In this document: one piece after another, positions 8,115-14,708 of the stretch
How the letters are laid out: each line of letters begins with the position of its first letter
Numbering within the stretch: the stretch's first letter is position 1
Assembly (NCBI GenBank): GCA_029977305.1
Contig: JAPOLF010000015.1
Span: 2,299-17,320, forward strand
Length of the DNA stretch: 15,022 bases
Direction: 5' to 3'
Source: a bacterium
GTDB taxonomy: Bacteria; Chloroflexota; Chloroflexia; Thermomicrobiales; UBA6265
Translations under genes and position numbers: made by a program
Notes under the pieces: generated by a model
The model's database searches: none
What the model was told of the DNA's origin: nothing
Seen by the model: only the letters and a program-made list of their open reading frames with translations

Positions 8115-9299
8115 ATGGACCGGTTCGCCGGCGAACGCATCCGAGGATGGGGAACCTCCGTCTTCACCGAGATGAGCCGCCTCGCCCGTGAGCATCACGC
8201 GGTGAACCTCGGGCAGGGGTTCCCGGACTTTGCCGGACCGGACTTGGTCAAGAATGCCGCCAAGCGCGCGATTGACGCCGACCTTAATCAGTACGCCCCT
8301 TCCCACGGTGCCGTGCGCCTGCGTCAGGCAATCGCTGCCGACTGGCATGCCCGCACCGGCCGGGAGATCGACCCGGAGCGCGAGGTCACCGTCACCAGCG
8401 GCGCCACCGAGGCAGTCTTCGACGCCATCCAAGCCTTCCTCGAACCCGGCGCCGAGATCATCTCCTTCGAGCCGTTCTACGACTCCTACTTGCCGAGCGC
8501 GGTGCTCGCGGGGGCGAAACTGGTCCCGGTCACCCTCCGCCCGCCGGATTGGCACGTCGACCTCGACGAACTCCGCTCGGCATTCACCCCGCGCACCCGC
8601 GCCCTCATCCTCAACACCCCGCACAACCCGACCGGCAAGGTCTTCACCGGTGCGGAGCTGCAGGTGATCGCCGACCTCGCCATCGCGCATGACATCCTCG
8701 TGATCACCGATGAGGTCTACGATCGCATCGTCTACCCCGGCCACGAACACAGATTCCTCTCCATGCTCCCCGGCATGTGGGAGCGAACCCTCACGCTCAA
8801 CTCCACCGGAAAAACCTTCTCGATGACCGGGTGGAAACTCGGCTACGCCGTCGGCCCCGCCCCCCTCAACGCCGCCATCCGCGCGGTGCACCAATTCGTC
8901 ACCTTCGCCTCTGCAACACCGTTCCAAGAGGCGATGGGCGAGGCGATGGAACACGCCGCCCACGACGGGTACTACGATCAACTCCGCCGCGACTACGACC
9001 ACCGGCGCGAAGCGATGCGCGAGGCACTGGAATCAGCCGGCCTCCCGACACTCCCGATCGGCGGCAGCTACTTCCTCATGGCTGACATCGCCGATCTCGG
9101 ATTCGAGAACGACGTCGCCTTCTGCCGCTGGCTGACCAGTGAGGTGGGCGTGGCGGCCGTTCCCCCGTCCGCCTTCTACGTCGATCCCAACCGTGCCCCG
9201 ATGCTCGCGCGCTTCTGCTTCGCGAAGAAACCGGAGACGCTCGCGCTCGCCGCGGAACGCCTCGTCGGCGTGCGCGACCGCGCCCTCGCCCGAGCCTAG
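8115..9299 (+). CDS. PLP-dependent aminotransferase class I/II (kynurenine/glutamine transaminase K-like)
   Basis: This is a 394-residue fold-type I aminotransferase. Landmarks are NLGQGFPDF (31-39), the NQYAPSHGAVRLR substrate-loop region (59-70), SGATEA (95-100) contacting the PLP phosphate, NPTG (171-174), D199 and Y202 (ITDEVYD) stacking on and bonding the pyridine ring, the Schiff-base lysine K233 in STGKTFSMTGWK, and the C-terminal carboxylate-binding arginine R366 (LARFCF). The GQGFPDF and GKTFSxTGWKxG patterns are characteristic of the kynurenine aminotransferase/glutamine transaminase K/methionine aminotransferase YbdL group. The start has GGGAGG about 9 nt upstream. The gene follows the transporter after 45 nt. 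Its stop is one base from the stop of the convergent decarboxylase. Exact amino-donor specificity is not determinable here. Confidence 0.93.
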   Translation: MDRFAGERIRGWGTSVFTEMSRLAREHHAVNLGQGFPDFAGPDLVKNAAKRAIDADLNQYAPSHGAVRLRQAIAADWHARTGREIDPEREVTVTSGATEAVFDAIQAFLEPGAEIISFEPFYDSYLPSAVLAGAKLVPVTLRPPDWHVDLDELRSAFTPRTRALILNTPHNPTGKVFTGAELQVIADLAIAHDILVITDEVYDRIVYPGHEHRFLSMLPGMWERTLTLNSTGKTFSMTGWKLGYAVGPAPLNAAIRAVHQFVTFASATPFQEAMGEAMEHAAHDGYYDQLRRDYDHRREAMREALESAGLPTLPIGGSYFLMADIADLGFENDVAFCRWLTSEVGVAAVPPSAFYVDPNRAPMLARFCFAKKPETLALAAERLVGVRDRALARA

Positions 9300-9300
9300 A

Positions 9301-10794
9301 CTAGCGGTCCACGATCCGGATCGTGCGCAGCTCGTGATCCTCCGGCCCGGAGAGGTACATGCCCTGTGCGACCCCCTCGCGCAGGTACTCGGCCTTCTCC
9401 GCCGAAATCACATCGCCGGGGGCCAGCACTGGGATGCCGGGCGGGTAGGGGATCACCAACTCCGCTGACACCGCACCAACCGCCTCCGCGAGCGGCACGG
9501 CGCGCGCCGGCGCGAAGAAGGCATCGCGCGGGATCATCGCCTGCTGACCCGGCGCGATCACCTCACCCGACGATCGCTGTGCCGCCGAACGTGCCGCAGC
9601 CCCCTTGCGTTCCCGCCCGATCACCTCGAAGGCTCCGACCAACTTGTCGATGCTCGCCTGCGAATCCCCGATCGTCACGATGCACATGACGCTGACGAGA
9701 TCGCTCATCTCGGGCTGCAGCCCGAACCGGTTGCGCATCAGATCCTCGGTCTCGAACCCGGTGAGTCCCAACTCGTTGACATCAATCATCAGCTTCGTCA
9801 AGTCATAGTTCGCCAGTCCGAGCTGGGCCGCATCGAGCACCTTGATCCCGGGGATGGCCTGCAGGCGGCGGCGTGCGTTCTCCGCCAAGGCGATGGCCCC
9901 CTCCAACCGCTCCTTGCCCTCCAGCATCATCTGCCGGCGCGAGGCGTCGATCGAGACGAACAGTGGTGCCGACGGACTCGTTGACTGCACCATCCCCACG
10001 GCCGTCCCGATCCGCTTGGTGTCGATCAGCGGTCCCTGCAGATTGAGCACCGCCGTCTGCGTCACCGCTCCGAGGATCTTGTGCGTGCTCCCGACGGATC
10101 CATCGACCCCGCTCGCCATCGCCGACATCGGCAATCGCGGATGGAAGTGGAAATGCGGACCCCACGCCTCGTCCACGTACACCGGCACGCCGCGCGCGTG
10201 CGCCACCGCAGCAATGCCGACGAGATCGCTTGGCACGCCGCAGTATGAGGGGCTCACCAATGCCACCAACTTGGCATCGGGGTGTTCCTCGAGTGCCGCC
10301 TCGACCGCAGCCGGCGTGATCCCCAGCCCGACCGCCAACTCTGGGTGCAACTCCGGCGCGAGGTAGATGGGCTGCACCCCCGCCACGATCAACGCCACCA
10401 TCAGCGACTTGTGAATGTCGCGCGCGATGATCACCTTGTCGCCCGGCCGCAACGTTCCCAGCATGAACGCGTGGTTCCCGGTTGAGGACCCGTTGATCAG
10501 GTAGTAGGTCCGCTCCGCCCCCCACGCATCCGCCCCGAGCAATTCCGCCTGCACGAGCAGGCCATGGTTGAAGTGCGTGGTGTCGAGGCCCCCTCCCATC
10601 GGGATGTCGGCATTCAGAAATGCCGCGCCGAACACCTCGGCATACTCGGCGTCGATCGCGTGTCCGCGCTTGTGCCCGGGCGTGCAGAATGGGGTGATGT
10701 CCGCCGCCAGGAATCGTTTCGTCGCCTCGAGGAGTGGTGCGCGACGATGGTCGAACGGCCCACCGGGTCGGATCGGATCTAGTGTCGTGGTCAT
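9301..10794 (-). CDS. Orn/Lys/Arg decarboxylase, group III PLP enzyme
   Basis: This 497-residue protein is the size of Bacillus SpeA-type basic amino acid decarboxylases, which release CO2 from arginine, lysine or ornithine to give agmatine, cadaverine or putrescine. Seen are the N-terminal PGHKRG (39-44), the PLP-phosphate/ring segment INGSSTGNHA (100-109), ARDIHKS (124-130), SPSYCGVPSD (181-190), VDEAWGPHFHFHP (207-219) with the PLP-N1 aspartate D208, and the Schiff-base lysine K239 in GSTHKILG. A C-terminal domain with PYPPGIPVLAPGD (around 450) is the canonical OKR_DC_1_C element. Which amino acid is used is not clear. AAGGAG lies 14 nt upstream of the ATG, longer than usual, with no better in-frame start. 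It is downstream of the glutamine synthetase-like gene on the same strand (86-nt gap), suggesting a shared polyamine role. Confidence 0.94.
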   Translation of the reverse strand: MTTTLDPIRPGGPFDHRRAPLLEATKRFLAADITPFCTPGHKRGHAIDAEYAEVFGAAFLNADIPMGGGLDTTHFNHGLLVQAELLGADAWGAERTYYLINGSSTGNHAFMLGTLRPGDKVIIARDIHKSLMVALIVAGVQPIYLAPELHPELAVGLGITPAAVEAALEEHPDAKLVALVSPSYCGVPSDLVGIAAVAHARGVPVYVDEAWGPHFHFHPRLPMSAMASGVDGSVGSTHKILGAVTQTAVLNLQGPLIDTKRIGTAVGMVQSTSPSAPLFVSIDASRRQMMLEGKERLEGAIALAENARRRLQAIPGIKVLDAAQLGLANYDLTKLMIDVNELGLTGFETEDLMRNRFGLQPEMSDLVSVMCIVTIGDSQASIDKLVGAFEVIGRERKGAAARSAAQRSSGEVIAPGQQAMIPRDAFFAPARAVPLAEAVGAVSAELVIPYPPGIPVLAPGDVISAEKAEYLREGVAQGMYLSGPEDHELRTIRIVDR

Positions 10795-10801
10795 GGTGTG
10801 G

Positions 10802-10828
10802 GAATCAACTCCTTGCCATGTGAATCAA
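10802..10828 (-). repeat. two direct TTGATTC repeats flanking the decarboxylase ribosome binding site
   Basis: On the minus strand TTGATTC occurs twice, at 10828-10822 and 10808-10802, exactly 20 bp (about two helical turns) apart, with the AAGGAG ribosome binding site (10814-10809) between them. The spacing on one face of the helix and the overlap with the translation start region would suit an operator or leader element. Two 7-mers in about 90 bases could still be chance. Confidence 0.35.
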
Positions 10829-10880
10829 ATGCAGGTTCTACCGGGAAGCATGCCTCGCAATGAAATGTGGTCGACGTGGC

Positions 10881-12254
10881 CTAGCCGCGCTCGAAGTAGC
10901 GCCGACGTTCCCAATCCGTCACCACGGCGTCGTACGTCGCCTGTTCGACCCGGGCATAGTTGAGGTAGTGATCGACCACCACGTCACCGAGACTCTCCCG
11001 TGCCAACGTGCTGTCCTCGAGCGCCGCGATCGCCTCGTACATCGCCCGCGGCATGCGCTCGCAACCTGTCGCGGTGTATCCATTCCCGATGTGCTCCGCG
11101 GGAGGCTCGATCTGCAGCTCGATGCCACGCAACCCGGCCGCCAAGACCGCCGCATAGGCGAGGTAGATGTTGGCATCACCCCCCGGCAGTCGATTCTCGA
11201 TGCGCAAGGCGCTCCCGCTCCCGACGATGCGAAATCCGCATGTGCGGTTGTCGTGCGCCCACACGATGTTCACCGGCGCCCAACTTGCCACTGCGTAGCG
11301 CTTGTAGCTGTTGATCGTGCTCGCGATGAACACCGACAACTCACGCGACCCCGCCATCATCCCGCCGAGGAACCAGCGCATCGTGTCGGACATCTCGCGC
11401 TTGCCATCCGCCGGGAACAAGTTGCGCTTGCCCGCTTCGTCCCACAGGCTCAGATGGATGTGGCTGCTTGAGCCCGTCCAGTGCTGATAGGGCTTCGCCA
11501 TGAAGGTGATCGAGTAGCCGTTCTGCCACGCGATCTCCTTCGCCCCGTGCTTGTAGAGCATCGCCCGATCGGCCGACTCGAGGGCATCCGCGTAATGGAT
11601 GTTCACCTCATGTTGCCCGGCCCCGGCTTCGCCCTTGGAAAACTCGATCGGGATCCCCGCAAGGTTCATCTGGTTCCGGAACTGGCGATAGATCGGCTCC
11701 GCCTTCGTCGCTTGGAGCAGGTGGTAATCCTCGTTGTACCAACCGAACGGCTGGAGATTGTGGAATCCCTTTGCCTCGGCCTCCTCGAAGGTCTCCTTGA
11801 CGAGGTAGTACTCCAACTCCGAGGCGAACATCGGCCGCAGCCCCATCGCCGTCGCCTTCGCGATCTGCGTCTTCAACACCGACCGCGGCGCCACGGGGAC
11901 CAACTCGTGGGTCGACTCATCCACCCAGTCGGCCATCACGAACGCAGTCTTCTCCAGCCACGGCAGCACCCGGATCGTCCTCCAATCCGGCTCCGCGAGG
12001 AAATCGCCATACCCCGTGCCCCAGTTCATCAGGGCATAGCCGTCGGGCGTGTTCATCTCCATGTCGGTGCCAAGCAGGTAGGTGCAGAGGTGGGCACCGT
12101 GATCGATCCCGTGCTCGAGGAAGAATGTCCCCGTGGTGCGCTTGCCCACGAGTCTTCCCTGCATGTCACACGCCCCGGTGACGACCGTGTCGATCTCTCC
12201 AGAAGTGATCATCGTCTTCAATTGCTCGAGCGTGATGGTCCCGGTGGTGCTCAT
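10881..12254 (-). CDS. glutamine synthetase-family ligase, PuuA-like (candidate gamma-glutamyl-amine synthetase)
   Basis: This 457-residue protein with the GlnA fold ligates an amine to the gamma-carboxyl of glutamate using ATP. Metal and substrate residues are intact: E146/E148 (ELEYYL), E209 and E216 (KGEAGAGQHEVN), H265 (SSSHIHLSLWD), NSYKR at 315-319, R337 (DNRTCGFR), and E353 (RIENR). The N-terminal ACDMQGRLVGKR (28-39), the WAPVNIVWAHDNRT form of the nucleotide loop and the shorter C-terminal half resemble PuuA/GlnA3-type ligases rather than nitrogen-assimilating GlnA, and no GlnA adenylylation segment is recognisable. I chose ATG 12254 (GAGGG just upstream). An ATG at 12320 would add 22 residues without a ribosome binding site. 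With the decarboxylase downstream, gamma-glutamylation of putrescine or another polyamine is a reasonable inference, but ordinary glutamine synthesis or another amine is not excluded. Confidence 0.9.
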   Translation of the reverse strand: MSTTGTITLEQLKTMITSGEIDTVVTGACDMQGRLVGKRTTGTFFLEHGIDHGAHLCTYLLGTDMEMNTPDGYALMNWGTGYGDFLAEPDWRTIRVLPWLEKTAFVMADWVDESTHELVPVAPRSVLKTQIAKATAMGLRPMFASELEYYLVKETFEEAEAKGFHNLQPFGWYNEDYHLLQATKAEPIYRQFRNQMNLAGIPIEFSKGEAGAGQHEVNIHYADALESADRAMLYKHGAKEIAWQNGYSITFMAKPYQHWTGSSSHIHLSLWDEAGKRNLFPADGKREMSDTMRWFLGGMMAGSRELSVFIASTINSYKRYAVASWAPVNIVWAHDNRTCGFRIVGSGSALRIENRLPGGDANIYLAYAAVLAAGLRGIELQIEPPAEHIGNGYTATGCERMPRAMYEAIAALEDSTLARESLGDVVVDHYLNYARVEQATYDAVVTDWERRRYFERG

Positions 12255-12291
12255 TGGGCCCTCGCTGCATGGGTCGGTACGGTATCGTGCG

Positions 12292-12320
12292 ATGGTGGCC
12301 GCTCCCCCGATCGGTGTCAA
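12292..12320 (-). promoter_or_regulatory. possible promoter of the glutamine synthetase-like gene
   Basis: On the minus strand a perfect TTGACA -35 (12320-12315) is followed after 17 nt by a weak -10, CACCAT (12297-12292, 3 of 6). Transcription would start near 12285, about 30 nt before ATG 12254. If real, the ligase can be expressed apart from the small membrane protein upstream. Confidence 0.35.
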
Positions 12321-12329
12321 CGGACGCCG

Positions 12330-12632
12330 CTAGGACAGCCACTCCTCTCGCAGGAGTTGCGCACGTTTTGCCCGCGCCTGTCGCAGGCGCCGGTGATACG
12401 CGACCGGTCCGGCCGCCAGGAGCGCGATCAGCACAAAGAAGTGCCAGTTCAGCAGGGCCACCCAGCCTCCCGTCTCAGCACGCCACGCGTACACCATGAT
12501 CACGACGATGGTGCCGATCTTCGCGCTGGTGATCGCGACCACCAACCCCCACGTGTTCAGATTCGGCGCCCACCCCTCGGTGGGCGTCCGATACTCGTCG
12601 CTCGAGGTTGTGGTCTCCGCGCGCTGCGCCAT
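12330..12632 (-). CDS. small two-helix membrane protein, unknown function
   Basis: This predicted protein of 100 residues is not one I recognise. After a polar 30-residue N-terminus come two hydrophobic segments, roughly residues 29-50 (TWGLVVAITSAKIGTIVVIM) and 60-80 (WVALLNWHFFVLIALLAAGP), and then a strongly basic tail (YHRRLRQARAKRAQ). The positive-inside rule puts the tail, and so both ends, in the cytoplasm. ATG 12632 has CAGGA 5-6 nt before it and is preferred to ATG 12650. Coding is supported by the ribosome binding site, the coherent membrane topology and the fit into an otherwise empty gap, but there is no family match from memory. It lies 75 nt upstream of the glutamine synthetase-like gene on the same strand and could be a regulator or accessory membrane subunit of that unit, or simply a neighbour. 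Confidence 0.6.
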   Translation of the reverse strand: MAQRAETTTSSDEYRTPTEGWAPNLNTWGLVVAITSAKIGTIVVIMVYAWRAETGGWVALLNWHFFVLIALLAAGPVAYHRRLRQARAKRAQLLREEWLS

Positions 12633-12669
12633 GCGGTTCCTGCCCCACATGAATCACGCCGAACCCGGC

Positions 12670-12678
12670 TGATATCAT
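12670..12678 (+). promoter_or_regulatory. extended -10 promoter of the short-chain dehydrogenase
   Basis: TGATATCAT is an extended -10 (TG-n-TATCAT, 5 of 6). The -35 at 17-nt spacing (TGAATC, 12650-12655) is weak, as is common with extended -10 promoters. The start point would be near 12685, giving a leader of about 60 nt. A small inverted repeat, CCATC-GGA-GATGG (12683-12695), covers that start point and could be an operator. Confidence 0.45.
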
Positions 12679-12747
12679 CCCGCCATCGGAGATGGTCCGC
12701 GACGCGCGGGCCGCAACCTGTGACGTGCGCCACCAGCGGGAGGAACC

Positions 12748-13515
12748 ATGCGCCTAGCCGGAAAAGTCATCTTGGTCACCGGGGCCGCGAGCGGCATGGG
12801 TCGTGTCGCAACCAAAATCTTCGCCGAACACGGTGCCCAAGTCATTGCCTTCGACGTCGCTGAGCAACCGCTGGCTGACTCCATCGCCGAGGTCGGCGCC
12901 GATCTCGCCAAGAACGTGATCGCCTCCGTCGGCAGCGTCGCAGATGCCGCCGACGTCGCTGCCGCTATCGCCGCGGGGGAGCGTGCCTTCGGCAGGGTCA
13001 ACGTCCTCTACAACAACGCCGGGATCATGCCCAATGAGGACACCTCGGTCGAGGAGACCAGCGCCGAGACCTGGCAGCGGGTTTTCGAAGTCAATGTGCG
13101 CGGTGTCGCCCTCTGCTGCGAGCACGGCATCCCCGCCCTCCGACGCGCCGGTGGCGGCTCGATCATCAACATTGCCTCGTTCGTCGCCCTGCTCGGTTGC
13201 ACCGTGCCGCAGGACGCCTACACGGCCAGCAAGGGCGCCGTCCTCTCGCTCACCCGATCTCTCGCGGTGCAGTACGGCAAGGAAGGTATCCGCGCCAACG
13301 CCATCTGCCCCGGCCCCATCCTCACCCCGTTGATGGAAACGCTTTTCGCTTCGGAGGCCGAAAAAATGAAGCGCCTCAACCGGATCCCCCTCGGCCGTTT
13401 CGGGCGTGCGCAGGATGTGGTCAATGCCGGCGTCTTCCTCGCGTCCGACGAGTCGAGCTGGATGACTGGCAGCAGCTTCGTCATCGATGGTGGCATCACC
13501 GTCAACTACTTCTGA
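12748..13515 (+). CDS. SDR-family NAD(P)-dependent oxidoreductase
   Basis: This is a classical short-chain dehydrogenase/reductase of 255 residues. It shows the cofactor loop TGAASGMG (11-18), an acidic residue D36 at the end of beta-2 (which favours NAD over NADP), NNAG (89-92), catalytic S144, Y158 and K162 (YTASK), PGPILTPL after the active site, and the C-terminal DGGITVNYF. It is a cytoplasmic Rossmann-fold enzyme oxidising an alcohol or reducing a ketone; sequence alone does not give the substrate. GGGAGGA ends 4-5 nt before the ATG. It is transcribed divergently from the minus-strand polyamine-like block and ends in a strong hairpin, so it is probably a single-gene unit. A link to the neighbouring amine genes is possible but unsupported. 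Confidence 0.95.
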   Translation: MRLAGKVILVTGAASGMGRVATKIFAEHGAQVIAFDVAEQPLADSIAEVGADLAKNVIASVGSVADAADVAAAIAAGERAFGRVNVLYNNAGIMPNEDTSVEETSAETWQRVFEVNVRGVALCCEHGIPALRRAGGGSIINIASFVALLGCTVPQDAYTASKGAVLSLTRSLAVQYGKEGIRANAICPGPILTPLMETLFASEAEKMKRLNRIPLGRFGRAQDVVNAGVFLASDESSWMTGSSFVIDGGITVNYF

Positions 13516-13535
13516 GAACCGCTCGGCAAACACAT

Positions 13536-13563
13536 CGGCGGCCCGGAGCAATCCGGGCCGCCG
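13536..13563. terminator. bidirectional intrinsic terminator between convergent genes
   Basis: A perfect 12-bp stem, 13536-13547 pairing with 13552-13563, closes on a GCAA tetraloop and is almost entirely G/C. It lies 20 nt after the dehydrogenase stop and 28 nt past the stop of the opposing gene. Moderate T-rich tracts follow on both strands (TGCTTGTGT on plus, ATGTGTTTG on minus), so it probably serves both genes. Confidence 0.8.
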
Positions 13564-13591
13564 TGCTTGTGTATCCGATGTGGGGAAGGGC

Positions 13592-14575
13592 CTAGGCCGC
13601 TGCCTTCTCCACCCACTCCTCATTGACGAACCCGGAGTTGCCCGAGGCCTCGTTCGTCACCGGCACCCATCCATCCTTCGGCGCGCCGGTCACGAGCAAC
13701 TCTACGCCAACGCCGACCACCTCGACGATCTCGGCATCGGTGCTGGCCTCGGCCCGCATGTTCAGGTCAGCTGACGGGAGGACGAGGTCGCCCTTGCGAA
13801 TCCCCTTCGGATCATCGGTTGGCCGCTCGACGAAGACGTAGCTCAGCGTTCGGGTGTCCTGATCACGCAGCCAGATCGTGCCAGCCAACCCGCCTTCCTC
13901 GGCTGGCGCGATCGGGATCACGATCTCCGGCTTCGCCGCAGTGGTGTCGATCTCGCCGGTCAGCTTCGTGCAGGCGATGGTGGTCTTCGGATCCTTCGCA
14001 TCGGTTCGGATGTCGATCACGAAGTCCTTGCCGACCAGATCGGCGAGCTTCGCGTTCACGACCGTCGCCGAGAAGTCCGTCGACACATCCGACGGTGCGC
14101 CTTCAGGGACCTTCTGCTCCTTGCCGTCGGCTCCGAGGTTGGTGATGTCGATCAGCGCGAACTTCGGATCCTTCGCGAGGGACCCGCAGGTGCCCTGGTA
14201 AATGCCAGCCGAGAGCGGCTCGTCGCCAACGGCTGGGGTGGTGCCACCCGCACCGGGGGTGGCCGTGGCGCCCGCGGTCGGAGTGGGGCTGGTGATCGGC
14301 GGTGCGTCGAGATTCGACGTGCCACCGGTCGGGGCCACGGCGCACGAGCCATTGAGGCAGATCTGCGTCGTCAGGCAGTCGGCGGAGCTGCGACAGGGCA
14401 CGGTCCCGCGCGCAGGGTTGGAGAGATCCCCGCCGTCGGCCTTGGCCCGGCGCACGAACAGCATCGCGGCAATGGCAGGAACCGCCATCACGACTGATCG
14501 CCGTGAAGTGGAGGAACGCTTCGCCAACACGTTCGCGATGTCTTGCACCGTCGCATCGAATTCGTGGTGATCCAT
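13592..14575 (-). CDS. secreted (probably Tat-exported) Cys-rich protein with C-terminal SH3-like domain
   Basis: A 327-residue protein of unknown function with a clear modular plan. Residues 1-24 are a cytoplasmic leader (MDHHEFDATVQDIANVL), followed by SRRS (R25-R26) and a hydrophobic stretch (about 28-41) with RRAKADGG after it, a twin-arginine-like export signal. A short Cys-rich motif follows, C61-x5-C67-x5-C73-x4-C78, then a Thr/Pro/Gly-rich linker (about 81-118). A beta-rich middle domain (about 121-252; GIYQGTCGSL, ACTKLTGEI, AGTIWLRDQD, with C130 and C202 probably a disulfide) vaguely recalls CHRD/SOD-like modules. The end (about 262-325; DLNMRAEAST, ELLVTGAPKDGWVPV, SGFVNEEWV) is a bacterial SH3-like (SH3b) domain, often a cell-wall or peptide binder. 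ATG 14575 has GGGAG 9 nt upstream, which beats ATG 14593. It is monocistronic and converges with the dehydrogenase. Confidence 0.88.
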   Translation of the reverse strand: MDHHEFDATVQDIANVLAKRSSTSRRSVVMAVPAIAAMLFVRRAKADGGDLSNPARGTVPCRSSADCLTTQICLNGSCAVAPTGGTSNLDAPPITSPTPTAGATATPGAGGTTPAVGDEPLSAGIYQGTCGSLAKDPKFALIDITNLGADGKEQKVPEGAPSDVSTDFSATVVNAKLADLVGKDFVIDIRTDAKDPKTTIACTKLTGEIDTTAAKPEIVIPIAPAEEGGLAGTIWLRDQDTRTLSYVFVERPTDDPKGIRKGDLVLPSADLNMRAEASTDAEIVEVVGVGVELLVTGAPKDGWVPVTNEASGNSGFVNEEWVEKAAA

Positions 14576-14680
14576 TCGTTGTCGCTCCCTCATTCACGAA
14601 CCCGACGGTGCTACCGACGAGTCCTCGGAGCGGGGGCGCCCATGGAGGCCGAAGCGGATGCCTTCAGCGGCGCTTCAGCA

Positions 14681-14708
14681 ACTCTAGGGGGTTTCCTCAG
14701 GGATTCAA
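14681..14708 (-). promoter_or_regulatory. probable promoter of the secreted SH3-like protein gene
   Basis: On the minus strand TTGAAT (14708-14703, 4 of 6 to TTGACA) is separated by 16 nt from TAGAGT (14686-14681, 4 of 6 to TATAAT). Transcription would begin near 14674, leaving a leader of about 100 nt before ATG 14575. Confidence 0.4.

Noticed and set aside
7695..9002. A 435-codon minus-strand open frame across the transporter and aminotransferase genes.
   Set aside because: It is an antisense shadow. It has no motifs, and both plus-strand proteins are well supported.
11481..12863. A 460-codon plus-strand open frame opposite the glutamine synthetase-like gene and the small membrane protein.
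   Set aside because: Its translation is low-complexity Arg/Leu/His-rich sequence typical of the reverse of GC-rich coding DNA, and it runs into the dehydrogenase in the wrong frame.
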